Source of the DNA: Alphaproteobacteria bacterium | Lineage (GTDB): Bacteria > Pseudomonadota > Alphaproteobacteria > TMED109 | DNA: 64,000 nt | Assembly: GCA_021296265.1 (NCBI GenBank) | Contig: JAGWAT010000003.1 | Span: forward strand, 49,979 to 113,978 | Direction of reading: 5' to 3' | Shown: in pieces, positions 29,685 to 38,588 of the stretch | Layout of the letters: each line of letters starts with the position of its first letter | Numbering within the stretch: position 1 is the stretch's first letter | Position numbers and translations under genes: made by a program | The notes under the pieces: model-generated | Seen by the model: the letters and a program-made list of their open reading frames with translations, nothing else | What the model was told of the DNA's origin: nothing | Database searches by the model: none

Positions 29685-30599
29685 TCAGTCTGCGCCGTCG
29701 GCAGTGGGGAAACGAACCTGTTCGATACCGGCGCTCTCGCAGAGCGCATCGAGCAGCGCCGAAAAATCGTAGCCACCCCAGCCGCGCGCCCGGGCCAGGC
29801 TGAGACATTCGCGGGCGGCCGCAGCAACCGGCATCGGCACCCGGCTGGCATTGGCCGCCTGCGTTACGAGCGACAGATCCTTGTGGGCGAGATCGATCTG
29901 GAACCCCGGCGCGATATCACCCGTGAGAACCTTGGTGGCGTAGTTGATCTTGAGCTGGCCGTTGGTGGCGGTGGTGCCGTGGAGGACCTCAAGGGTGCGT
30001 TCCAGATCCAGCCCGAAGCGGCGGGTGAGCGCCAGCGCCTCCGCATTGATCTGGCAGAGCGTGATGGCCAGATAGTTGTTGACCAACTTGGTGCGGATAC
30101 CGGTACCGACCGGGCCGCAGTGATGAATCGATGTACCCATGGCTTCGAGCATGGGTCGGATAGCGCTGAACTCCGCTTCCTCGGCACCGACCATGAAGAG
30201 ACTCTCGCCGGCATCCGCGTGACTCGCGAGACGGCCGATTGGAGCGTCGATGCAGTGCATGCCAGCCGCGGCCAGTCCTTGCGCACACCGGTCCGTCACT
30301 TCCGGATCGATGGTGCTCATCTCGACGACGGTGGTGCCGGGCCGGGCGTGTGCGATCAGACCCTCTGCCCCGAGAAGCACGGCTTCCACCTCAACGTGTG
30401 AAGGCAGGCAGGTGAACACGGTCGGCGCTTCCCTCACCACTCCGGCGACGGAGTCGGCAACCAAGGCGCCTAACTCCGCAAGCGTGTCGCACGGGGCGCG
30501 ATTGATGTCATAGACGACGAGATCGAAACCCTTGCGTTGCAGGTTGGAGGCCATCGGGCGACCCATCCGCCCCAAGCCCACGAAACCAATACGGCCCAT
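29685..30599 (-). CDS. Beta-hydroxyacid dehydrogenase, YihU (sulfolactaldehyde reductase)-like
   Basis: A 304-residue NAD(P)-dependent beta-hydroxyacid dehydrogenase. N-terminal Rossmann motif GFVGLGRMGRPMASNL, substrate-site DAPIGR and catalytic Lys in TKLVNNYLA are present. Around these, the sequence resembles E. coli YihU (from memory): P-x-GR, GIR-KL-NNY and IDLAHKDL are shared. That points to sulfolactaldehyde reductase-type activity, but 3-hydroxyisobutyrate or tartronate semialdehyde reductases are related and cannot be excluded. No other sulfoglycolysis gene is in the window. ATG at 30599. Confidence 0.8.
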   Translation of the reverse strand: MGRIGFVGLGRMGRPMASNLQRKGFDLVVYDINRAPCDTLAELGALVADSVAGVVREAPTVFTCLPSHVEVEAVLLGAEGLIAHARPGTTVVEMSTIDPEVTDRCAQGLAAAGMHCIDAPIGRLASHADAGESLFMVGAEEAEFSAIRPMLEAMGTSIHHCGPVGTGIRTKLVNNYLAITLCQINAEALALTRRFGLDLERTLEVLHGTTATNGQLKINYATKVLTGDIAPGFQIDLAHKDLSLVTQAANASRVPMPVAAAARECLSLARARGWGGYDFSALLDALCESAGIEQVRFPTADGAD

Positions 30600-30840
30600 G
30601 CCTGTTACTCCTGCGCAGCCTTCTGTACGTCGCGCAGGTTAGACGATGGGCCCGTCTGCTGCGCTGCTGGTGCACCATCCTCCGGGAACGCGCAACGGCC
30701 CGGGCGGAGGTGATTGCGGCAGCGTCGCACCGCACGGCCCGCGGATGCGTTCGGGCTACTTGGTGCGCTCCCACCGCCGTGCGAAAACCCCGTAAGATTA
30801 CGGCTGCGCAATCGCGCGACGGGTCGTCCGGAAACATGCC

Positions 30841-31110
30841 ATGACAGCTATCCTCCAGCCGCACATTCTCGCCATCGTCAGTGGTGTGACGCTCGCGGTC
30901 GGGCTCATCCTGATCTTCTACGGCAGAACGACGCTGCAACGGCTCCGGATCCCCGAGCGAGAGGACGATGCCGCCGGCTTCGAGCAGGCGGATCGGATCC
31001 TGAAACGCAGCATGGTCATGCTGCGGGCCGGCGATGTGCTCGGCGTCGTGGGTGGCATCTGCGTGATCTTCACCATGCTGGTCTACGCTGGCATCATCCC
31101 GGGTCTCTGA
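30841..31110 (+). CDS. Small two-helix membrane protein, unknown
   Basis: An 89-residue protein with two hydrophobic helices (about residues 8-27 and 66-85) joined by a charged loop (RLRIPEREDD ... DRILKRSM). No domain is recognised. It is divergent from the YihU-like gene and lies 203 bases before the enolase-superfamily gene on the same strand. The in-frame hydrophobic pattern supports coding. Confidence 0.55.
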   Translation: MTAILQPHILAIVSGVTLAVGLILIFYGRTTLQRLRIPEREDDAAGFEQADRILKRSMVMLRAGDVLGVVGGICVIFTMLVYAGIIPGL

Positions 31111-31313
31111 CCGGATCAGACCGGCGCTTGGTGCGATTGTGGCCGTGACCGCTCGCGCGCTCCGGATTTGACGGTATGCGGAGACGGTTCTCCGGGCCGT
31201 TTCCCCGCCTGTCAGGTCGTTACCCATGACGTAGGATGATCCCGGCGGACGGTGCGGGACGCCGGCCCGCGGATGACCGCAGGAAACGCCCCATTCTGAA
31301 CGGATTGAATGCC

Positions 31314-32513
31314 ATGAAGCTCACCGGTTTCGAGATTCTTCACGCGGACGGCGGGTGGCGCGTGATGTCGTTCCTGAAGGCCACAACCGACGAAGGCATC
31401 ACTGGCTGGTCGGAATTCAACGAGAGTTACGGTAGCGCCGGGCTCAGCGCGGTCATCATGGCGCTTGGCGAACATCTGGTGGGCCAGGACCCGCGCCCGG
31501 TGGAACGGCACAGCGCGATGCTGTATGCGCGTACCCGCCAGGCTCCCGGCGGCGTCAACCAGCAGGCCATCGCCGCCATCGAGAATGCCCTGCTCGATAT
31601 CAAGGCGCGGGCCCTCGGCGTCCGGGTCTGCGAGCTGTTCGGGGGCCCGGTGCGCGAAGAGCTCCGCCTCTACTGGTCTCACTGCGGCACGTATCTCATG
31701 GCGCACGCGGACCTGATCGGACAGCCGCCCCTGACCGGTCTCGCCGATGTCGAGGCCTTGGGCTCCCGGGTTCGCGCCGAGGGTTTCACCGCCCTCAAGA
31801 CGAACATATTCCTGTTCGACGGTGAGCGGCCGCGCCTCTACATGCCCGGCTTCGGGGTGGGCGCGAACAGCCCCGAGCTCTCCCCGGACCTGGCGGTCGA
31901 ACGCGCGCTCCGGGCCCAAGTCGAGGCCTTCCGCTCGGGCGCGGGATCGGACGTCGAAATCCTCGTGGACCTCAACTTCAATTACCGCCCCGAAGGCTAC
32001 CGGCGAGTCGTCCGGGCGCTCGACGATCTGGGTCTGATGTGGGCTGAAATCGACCTCTTCGACGGCCCGGCGCTGGCCGGAATCCGCGAGGCGGTGAACA
32101 CCCCGATCGCCTCGTGCGAGTCGCTCTACGGACGGCGGGAGTTCAAGCCGTTCTTCGAACATCGCGCGGTCGATGTCAGCATCATCGACGTGGTCTGGAA
32201 TGGTCTCGCCGAAAGCCTCAAGATCGCGGCCATGGCAGACGCGTACGAAATCAACGTCGCCCCGCACAACTTCTACGGGCATCTTTCGACACTGCACAGT
32301 GCCCACTTCTCGGCCACCGTCCCGAATTTCCGCATCATGGAAATCGACATCGACGAGATTCCCTGGAAGGATGATCTGGTGACCACAGTGCCGGAGATCC
32401 GTGACGGCAAGCTCGTGCTTCCCAAGGAACCCGGCTGGGGAACGGAAGTGAACGAGGAAGCTGTTCGCGCGCACCCACCCCGCTCCGGTACCGAACGGCA
32501 TCGGATGAACTAG
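31314..32513 (+). CDS. Mandelate racemase / muconate lactonizing (enolase superfamily) enzyme
   Basis: A 399-residue enolase-superfamily member. The N-terminal capping domain ends near residue 125; the TIM barrel holds the acidic metal ligands in ILVDLNFNY (Asp), WAEIDLFDGP (Glu) and ASCESLYG (Glu), and a general base His in VAPHNFYGH. The overall pattern resembles sugar-acid dehydratases of the mandelate racemase group. ATG at 31314 begins the conserved MKLTGFEIL strand; an upstream extension is unsupported. The substrate is unknown; sugar-acid catabolism is inferred. Placed between a YihU-like reductase and aspS. Confidence 0.85.
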   Translation: MKLTGFEILHADGGWRVMSFLKATTDEGITGWSEFNESYGSAGLSAVIMALGEHLVGQDPRPVERHSAMLYARTRQAPGGVNQQAIAAIENALLDIKARALGVRVCELFGGPVREELRLYWSHCGTYLMAHADLIGQPPLTGLADVEALGSRVRAEGFTALKTNIFLFDGERPRLYMPGFGVGANSPELSPDLAVERALRAQVEAFRSGAGSDVEILVDLNFNYRPEGYRRVVRALDDLGLMWAEIDLFDGPALAGIREAVNTPIASCESLYGRREFKPFFEHRAVDVSIIDVVWNGLAESLKIAAMADAYEINVAPHNFYGHLSTLHSAHFSATVPNFRIMEIDIDEIPWKDDLVTTVPEIRDGKLVLPKEPGWGTEVNEEAVRAHPPRSGTERHRMN

Positions 32514-32618
32514 CCCCGGCCCCACATCCGACCCGCGGGCACCGCCACCACCGACCGTGCCCGACCGACCTATTCATCGGCCCGCCCGAACCGCGGACTG
32601 CCCACCGGGAGCCTCGCA

Positions 32619-34400
32619 ATGCATCCGTACCGGACACACAACTGCGGCGAGCTCCGCGTCGGGCACGTCGGCACGACCGTGCGGCTTTCAGCATGGGTGC
32701 ACTCGAAACGTGACCATGGTGGCCTCCTGTTCCTGGATCTGCGGGACCACTACGGTCTGACCCAGGTCGTGGTGGCCAGCGATGCGCCCTTCTTCAATGC
32801 GGTGGAAGCGGTACGGGTCGAGAGCGTGGTGACCGTCACCGGTCCGGTGGTCGCCCGTTCGGAGGACACGGTGAACGCGGCGCTGGCCACGGGGGAAGTG
32901 GAAGTCCGGATCGAAACGTTCGACCTCGAATCGCCCGCTGCGACGCTGCCGCTGCAAGTGGCGGGCGGGCAGGAAGCCGGTGAATCGGTTCGTCTGTCGT
33001 ATCGCTTTCTCGACCTCCGACGCGAGAAGATGCAGCGCAATCTGCGGCTCCGGGCCGATGTCATCGCCATGATCCGCCGGCGCATGACCGAGCAGGGATT
33101 TCTCGAAATCCAGACCCCGATCCTCACCGCGTCCTCTCCGGAGGGGGCCCGGGACTTCCTGGTTCCGAGCCGCTTGCACCCGGGCCGGTTCTACGCGCTG
33201 CCGCAGGCGCCCCAGCAGTTCAAGCAGTTGCTCATGACGTCCGGTATCGACCGCTATTTCCAGATTGCGCCGTGCTTTCGCGATGAGGATGCCCGGGCCG
33301 ACCGCAGTCCCGGCGAGTTCTATCAGCTGGACGTCGAGCTAGCGTTCGCGACGCAGGACGACGTGTTCGATGCCGTCGAGCCGCTCCTGCGCGACGTGTT
33401 TGCCGAATTTGGCAGCCGGCCGGTCGCGGGCGGCCCGTTCCCGCGAATTGCCTGGCGTGACGCGATGCTGCGCTACGGGACCGACAAGCCCGACCTTCGA
33501 AACCCGTTGGAAATTGCCGACGTCACCGCCGCGTTCGAACTTGAGGGAGTCACGTTTCGCGCCTTCCGTAGCCAGATCGAGAAGGGCGCGGTCGTCAGGG
33601 CCATTCCCGCGCCGAACGCCGCCGCCCGTCCCAGGAGCTTTTTCGACGGGCTCAACCGCTGGGCCCGCGAGGAGGGAGCCGCCGGGCTTGGCTACGTAAT
33701 CTTCGACGACGAGGGCGGCAAGGGACCAATTGCCAAGTTCTTGGTGCCCGAGGCCGAAACGGCGATCCGCGAAGCGGTCGGGATCGGACCCGGCGATGCT
33801 GTGTTCTTCGTGTGTGATCAGCCTGCGCCGGCGGCCGCGTTCGCAGGGACGGCGCGCACCAAGCTGGGAGAGGAACTCGACCTGGTCGACGACAGCGTGT
33901 TCCGATTTTGCTGGACCGTGGATTTCCCCATGTACGAGCGAGACGTGGAGACCGGCAAGATCCTGTTCAGCCACAATCCGTTCTCGATGCCGCAGGGCGG
34001 CCTCGAGGCACTGGAGACGGTGACTGATCCCGAGGACATCCTGGCCTGGCAGTACGACATCGTGTGCAACGGTGTCGAGCTTTCGTCCGGCGCCATCCGA
34101 AACCACCGGCCGGACATCATGGTCAGGGCGTTCGCCATCGCGGGCTACAGCCTTGACGAACTTGAAACGCAGTTCCCTGCCCTGTGGCAGGCATTCCGCT
34201 ATGGGGCCCCGCCGCACGGCGGGATCGCTCCCGGCATCGACCGGATCGTCATGTTGCTGGCCGACGAGCCCAACATCCGCGAAGTGATTCCGTTCCCGCT
34301 GAACCAGCAGGCGGAAGACCTGCTGATGGGGGCGCCCGGGCTCGTCTCCGACGAGCAACTCCGGGAAGTCCACCTGCGGACGGTCCTGCCGCCCGCGTGA
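32619..34400 (+). CDS. aspS: Aspartyl-tRNA synthetase, probably non-discriminating
   Basis: A 593-residue class II synthetase. The OB-fold anticodon-binding domain is at 1-105, followed by class II motif 1, motif 2 ([11 protein letters not shown]) and motif 3 ([12 protein letters not shown]), with the bacterial GAD insert between. In the anticodon-binding domain the sequence RDHGG (H33) is the form found, as far as I recall, in enzymes that charge both tRNA-Asp and tRNA-Asn; discriminating E. coli AspRS has Leu there. This suggests Asn-tRNA formed through GatCAB. ATG at 32619 with CGGGAGCC upstream. A hairpin follows the stop. Confidence 0.96.
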   Translation: MHPYRTHNCGELRVGHVGTTVRLSAWVHSKRDHGGLLFLDLRDHYGLTQVVVASDAPFFNAVEAVRVESVVTVTGPVVARSEDTVNAALATGEVEVRIETFDLESPAATLPLQVAGGQEAGESVRLSYRFLDLRREKMQRNLRLRADVIAMIRRRMTEQGFLEIQTPILTASSPEGARDFLVPSRLHPGRFYALPQAPQQFKQLLMTSGIDRYFQIAPCFRDEDARADRSPGEFYQLDVELAFATQDDVFDAVEPLLRDVFAEFGSRPVAGGPFPRIAWRDAMLRYGTDKPDLRNPLEIADVTAAFELEGVTFRAFRSQIEKGAVVRAIPAPNAAARPRSFFDGLNRWAREEGAAGLGYVIFDDEGGKGPIAKFLVPEAETAIREAVGIGPGDAVFFVCDQPAPAAAFAGTARTKLGEELDLVDDSVFRFCWTVDFPMYERDVETGKILFSHNPFSMPQGGLEALETVTDPEDILAWQYDIVCNGVELSSGAIRNHRPDIMVRAFAIAGYSLDELETQFPALWQAFRYGAPPHGGIAPGIDRIVMLLADEPNIREVIPFPLNQQAEDLLMGAPGLVSDEQLREVHLRTVLPPA

Positions 34401-34406
34401 GAGCGG

Positions 34407-34430
34407 GCGGTTGTCCGTTCCGACAACCGC
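34407..34430 (+). terminator. Hairpin after aspS
   Basis: A perfect 9-bp stem (GCGGTTGTC / GACAACCGC) with a 6-base loop begins 7 bases after the aspS stop. The following bases are T/A-containing but not a clean T-run, so termination is likely but not certain. Confidence 0.55.
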
Positions 34431-34518
34431 TACCATATACTTCCGAGCGTCATCGCTCGCGGTCGCGGCCCGAACTGCGCGCCCGCACAGTCCTGTCAAA
34501 TTTCTTAGGAGCGTACCC

Positions 34519-35262
34519 ATGGCCTTAGGCCACTACACCAACAATTCTTTCGTTCGCCAGCAGGCGTCCCAGCTGTCGGCCGTCGACGCCGGTCTGCGGT
34601 CATACATGCTGCGGATCTACGGATACATGACAGCGGGACTCGGCATCACGGGCGTCGTCGCACTGGCGGTTTCCTCCTTGGCCGTTAGCAACGGGCAGCT
34701 GACGTCGGTCGGCGTGGCTCTCTACACCCCGCCGCTGGCCTGGGTTGTGATGTTCGCGCCACTGGGTGTGATCCTGCTGATGAGTTTCCGCGTCAATCGG
34801 ATGCGGGCCACTACCGTGCAGACGTTGTTCTGGGTCCTAGCCGCCTGCTACGGCATTTCGCTGTCCTCGATCTTTCTGGTCTACACCGGCGAGAGCATCG
34901 TGCGCGTCTTCTTCATTGCCGCATCCATGTTCCTAGCCATGTCGGTCTGGGGCTACACCACCAAGCGATCGCTGTCGGGTATGGGGTCGTTCCTCTTCAT
35001 GGGGATGATCGGCATCTTCATCGCGATGCTGGTGAACTTGTTCCTGGCGTCCACCGCGCTCCAGTTCACGATCTCCGTGCTCGGCGTCCTGATCTTCGCC
35101 GGACTTACCGCCTACGACACGCAGAAGCTCAAGGAGATGTACGTCGCCGGACAGTCCGGTGAACTAGTCGTCAAGCAGGCGGTCATGGGGGCGTTGAGTC
35201 TCTATCTCGACTTCCTGATGATCTTCGTGTTCCTGCTGCAGCTCCTCGGAAACCGGGAATAG
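34519..35262 (+). CDS. Bax inhibitor-1 / YccA family membrane protein
   Basis: A 247-residue protein with seven hydrophobic helices, starting near residue 31. The family signature region FAGLTAYDTQKLKEMY is present, with the conserved Asp of the predicted pH-sensing pair. Bacterial BI-1 proteins may be calcium leak channels or FtsH modulators; exact role unknown. ATG at 34519 is preceded by TAGGAGCG, a good ribosome-binding site, so the upstream open frame is not used. Confidence 0.9.
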   Translation: MALGHYTNNSFVRQQASQLSAVDAGLRSYMLRIYGYMTAGLGITGVVALAVSSLAVSNGQLTSVGVALYTPPLAWVVMFAPLGVILLMSFRVNRMRATTVQTLFWVLAACYGISLSSIFLVYTGESIVRVFFIAASMFLAMSVWGYTTKRSLSGMGSFLFMGMIGIFIAMLVNLFLASTALQFTISVLGVLIFAGLTAYDTQKLKEMYVAGQSGELVVKQAVMGALSLYLDFLMIFVFLLQLLGNRE

Positions 35263-35379
35263 GTCACGCGCGGCAATCTGTCCGCGAGTGGGCATGCACG
35301 GCTGATCGACGGTCCCGACGGGATCTGAGGTCGGCCGGGCTTTGCCTGCCGCCGCGCTTCCGCGCCAAGGAGGACTGGC

Positions 35380-37278
35380 ATGTCCGGTTCGTATGACGCG
35401 CTCTACCAGGCTTGGACCTCCGACATGGAAGCGTTTTGGGCGGACCGCGTGCGCCTGCTGGACTGGAACCGGGTCCCGCAGCAAGTCCTTGCTGCCGACG
35501 ACCCGCCTTTCTATCGCTGGTTCCCTGACGGCGAACTGAACACCTGCCACAATTGCCTGGACCGCCATGTCGCGGCGGACCGGGGCGATCAACCGGCGCT
35601 GATCTACGACAGTCCGGTAACCGAAACCCAGCAAACCTTCACCTACAGCGAACTTCTGGACTCCACCGCCCACGCGGCTGGCGCCTTCCGGGCGCTCGGC
35701 GTCGAACGCGGGGATCGCGTCCTGATTTACATGCCGATGATTCCGGAAGCGGTCATCGCCATGCTGGCCTGCGCCCGCATCGGCGCGGTGCACTCGGTCG
35801 TGTTCGGCGGGTTCGCAGCGCCCGAACTCGCCTCCCGGATCGACGACGCCACACCCAAGCTCGTCGTCGCGGGTAGCTGCGGTATCGAGCCGAACCGCGT
35901 CGTGGCCTACAAGCCCATGCTGGATCAGGCACTGGAACTCGCCGATCACACTCCCGCAAGTTGCCTGATCAAACAACGGGACGCTGCCCGAGCAGAACTG
36001 ATCGAAGGCCGCGACCTGGACTGGGACCTGGCGCTCGCGACCGCGGCGGCGGCAGACTGCGTCGCGGTTTCCGCCCTTGATCCGCTGTACATCCTCTACA
36101 CGTCGGGCACGACCGGGGACCCCAAGGGAATAGTCAGGGACCACGGCGGTCACGCCGTCGCGCTCGCGAACAGCATGGCCATGACCTACGGCCTCAAGCC
36201 AGGCGAAGTGTTTTGGGCCGCTTCCGACGTCGGTTGGGTGGTCGGGCACTCCTACATCGTGTACGCCCCCCTCCTCCACGGCTGTGCCACCATCCTTTAT
36301 GAGGGCAAGCCGGTGGGCACCCCCGACGCGGGAGCATTCTGGCGCGTGATTGCCCAGCACAACGTCGCGGTGTTGTTCACGGCCCCCACCGCGTTCAGAG
36401 CGATCCGACGGGCAGACCCGGATGCCAAACTGCTGCAGGACTACGACCTCGACGGTTTTCGCACGCTGTTCCTGGCTGGGGAGCGGGCCGACCCCGACAC
36501 CGTCCGCTGGGCCGAGCAGGTTCTGGACGTCCCGGTGCTTGACCACTGGTGGCAGACGGAAACGGGCTGGTCGATCACAGGTTACTTTGCCGGTACCGAG
36601 GGATTCCCGGTGCGCCCCGGCTCTGCCGGCAAGCCGGCGCCCGGATACGCCCTAGAGGTGCTTGACGACGACGGGCACACGGTCCCGGCCGGCGACATCG
36701 GAGCCCTCGCCGTGCGGCTGCCGATGCCGCCCGGGTTCAGCCCAACGCTGTGGAGGAACCGAGAGCGCTTCCGCACGGCCTATCTGGACATGTTCCCCGG
36801 CTATTACAGCACCGCCGACGCCGGAATGGTCGACGCGGACGGGTACGTGTGGGTCATGGCGCGCACTGACGACATCATCAACTGCGCGGGCCATCGGTTG
36901 TCCACAGGCGCCATGGAAGAAGTGCTGACCCAGCATGCCGATGTCGCGGAATGCGCCGTCGTCGGTGTGCAGGACCGTCTCAAGGGGCAAGTCCCGATCG
37001 GGCTGCTGGTCCTCAACGCCGGCGTGACCCGGGATCCGGAAGCGATTGCCGGCGAGACCGTGCAGATGGTGCGCGAGGCGATTGGCGCCGTGGCGTCCTT
37101 CCGGACCGCTGCGGTCGTGCAGCAGCTTCCCAAGACACGTTCGGGAAAGATCCTGCGAAACGTCATTGCGGCCATCGCCGACGGACGGACACCGAAGGTG
37201 CCGCCGACGATCGAGGATCCATCGGTCCTTGATGGCATCCAGTCCACATTGGGGGCGGTCGGCCTGCCGCGCGAATAA
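35380..37278 (+). CDS. prpE: Propionyl-CoA synthetase (AMP-forming acyl-CoA ligase)
   Basis: A 632-residue adenylate-forming enzyme activating short-chain acids with ATP and CoA. The N-terminal ACAS region starts YDALYQAWTSDMEAFW. Core motifs are the P-loop YTSGTTGDPKG, DHWWQTETGW, and the C-terminal K590 in PKTRSGKIL, the lysine controlled by acetylation in this family. The RDHGGHAVAL and SDVGWVVGHSYIVYAPLL stretches favour PrpE/ACSS3-type over Acs. Strong ribosome-binding site AAGGAGGACTGGC. A Nudix gene follows after 6 bases. Confidence 0.88.
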   Translation: MSGSYDALYQAWTSDMEAFWADRVRLLDWNRVPQQVLAADDPPFYRWFPDGELNTCHNCLDRHVAADRGDQPALIYDSPVTETQQTFTYSELLDSTAHAAGAFRALGVERGDRVLIYMPMIPEAVIAMLACARIGAVHSVVFGGFAAPELASRIDDATPKLVVAGSCGIEPNRVVAYKPMLDQALELADHTPASCLIKQRDAARAELIEGRDLDWDLALATAAAADCVAVSALDPLYILYTSGTTGDPKGIVRDHGGHAVALANSMAMTYGLKPGEVFWAASDVGWVVGHSYIVYAPLLHGCATILYEGKPVGTPDAGAFWRVIAQHNVAVLFTAPTAFRAIRRADPDAKLLQDYDLDGFRTLFLAGERADPDTVRWAEQVLDVPVLDHWWQTETGWSITGYFAGTEGFPVRPGSAGKPAPGYALEVLDDDGHTVPAGDIGALAVRLPMPPGFSPTLWRNRERFRTAYLDMFPGYYSTADAGMVDADGYVWVMARTDDIINCAGHRLSTGAMEEVLTQHADVAECAVVGVQDRLKGQVPIGLLVLNAGVTRDPEAIAGETVQMVREAIGAVASFRTAAVVQQLPKTRSGKILRNVIAAIADGRTPKVPPTIEDPSVLDGIQSTLGAVGLPRE

Positions 37279-37284
37279 GCGTTC

Positions 37285-37692
37285 ATGCGGGGACCAGCGA
37301 ATCTTCGTTCCTACGGCCTGCTTATCCGCGAACGGCAGGTCCTGATCGCCCGCGAGGCCGTCGGCCGGGTGCTGGCACGGAAATTTCCGGGAGGTGGCGT
37401 CGAGGACGGCGAAACGCCGGAGGCGGCTCTCGTGCGGGAATTTCGGGAAGAAACCGGTCTCGAGGTGCAGGTGCTCTGCCTGCTGCACGCGCCTGGGACT
37501 CTCCTCTCACCGTGGACGGACGCACCGTATACGCCCCTCTACTATGCCGTCGCAGCGGACGGGGCGCCGGTACCGCAGCCGCCTGAATACCTTCCCCTTC
37601 GATTTGCCGGCGCACACGAACTATTCGGTGCTGAGGACGTCGCGGGACCCGAACAGGCAGCCCTGCGGTGCGCCCTGGACCTGCCGGCCTGA
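37285..37692 (+). CDS. Nudix hydrolase
   Basis: A 135-residue Nudix protein. The Nudix box is complete: GGGVEDGETPEAALVREFREETGLEV, matching Gx5Ex7REUXEExGU, so Mg-dependent cleavage of a nucleoside diphosphate-X substrate is expected. It starts 6 bases after prpE and is probably cotranscribed. Substrate unknown. Confidence 0.85.
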   Translation: MRGPANLRSYGLLIRERQVLIAREAVGRVLARKFPGGGVEDGETPEAALVREFREETGLEVQVLCLLHAPGTLLSPWTDAPYTPLYYAVAADGAPVPQPPEYLPLRFAGAHELFGAEDVAGPEQAALRCALDLPA

Positions 37693-37843
37693 ATTCCCGA
37701 CGTTCGCCGTCTACCGGCGCTCCAGCATCTGTTACGAGGCCTCTTCGAGGAGTTCCGCCGCAACCGATTGGCCCGCCTCGCGACCGTGCAGGCGCGGCCG
37801 CCGAAGGCGGCCTTTCGATTGCGGTCGCGTATTCCCGCGAGGA

Positions 37844-38293
37844 TCAGAACGACGCACAGACCGTGGCGACCGTCTGCAGAACGGCCTCTTGGGCAAACAT
37901 TTTCTTGTACGCCTGAACAACCTGGTCGGTGCGCGGCAAGCCCGCATCATCGATCCTGGTCAGGATCACGACAAGCTTGGATTTTTCGCTGACAATCGTC
38001 CCCGCGGAGTCGCGCCACTGCCCTGCCGCATCAAGGACGGTCAAACCGGCCGGAAACCGCGGTGTGATCTCGTTCGCCCGGAAAGCGTCCCATGCCTTGT
38101 CGCTGACGACTTCCGCATCAGCCCGATTGCGGCCGAAGTACACGCGGTACTCGGTGAACTGCCCGGTTCCTGCCGGGCATGCCTCAACTGCTGCATACGC
38201 AGGTGCGTCGGGTAGGCGTCCAGCTGCGAAGATCGCCGTGACTGCTGCCAGCCAGAAGCGGCAGGGTGGCAGTTTTATCATCTGTTCATTCAT
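37844..38293 (-). CDS. DUF3574 secreted protein
   Basis: About 149 residues. A signal-like hydrophobic segment lies at the N-terminus (residues 11-25, ending PAYA), followed by a compact domain with YRVYFGRN, DKAWDAFRANEITPRFP, GLTVLDAAGQW and KLVVILT, as in DUF3574. Role unknown. ATG at 38293 is chosen over the open extension to 38380 because it sits just before the signal segment. It is divergent from aapJ and shares its promoter region. Confidence 0.65.
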   Translation of the reverse strand: MNEQMIKLPPCRFWLAAVTAIFAAGRLPDAPAYAAVEACPAGTGQFTEYRVYFGRNRADAEVVSDKAWDAFRANEITPRFPAGLTVLDAAGQWRDSAGTIVSEKSKLVVILTRIDDAGLPRTDQVVQAYKKMFAQEAVLQTVATVCASF

Positions 38294-38462
38294 CACAGGA
38301 TATCGCGCACCAGCATCGTCATTTGACATTGCATCGGCAAAGATAGAACATTTGTCAATCCTGCTCCAATTCTGTGACAATAGACTTAGGAACTGTTTAC
38401 ATGTATTTTTGTGGGCATGTAACTGGGTTTGACAATGCCGCCGACAAATAGATATGCCTCAG

Positions 38463-38491
38463 TTGACAAGAGACTCGGATTTGCCTATGGT
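38463..38491 (+). promoter_or_regulatory. Candidate sigma-70 promoter of aapJ
   Basis: TTGACA (38463-38468) is followed after exactly 17 bases by TATGGT (38486-38491), giving a start about 90 bases before the aapJ ATG. The flanks carry further TTGACA/TGTCAA copies (38323, 38353, 38429, 38513). Confidence 0.5.
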
Positions 38492-38588
38492 CGCTTTGTC
38501 TTGGATGGTTTCTGTCAAGTCGCTTGAAAGCGTAAATAGCAGAAGCTCGTCAACGGCAAGCAAGTATCAGCGACATGGAGAACCGAAG

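Noticed and set aside
35164..36546. 460-codon minus-strand frame opposite prpE
   Set aside because: Antisense of a strongly recognised acyl-CoA synthetase.
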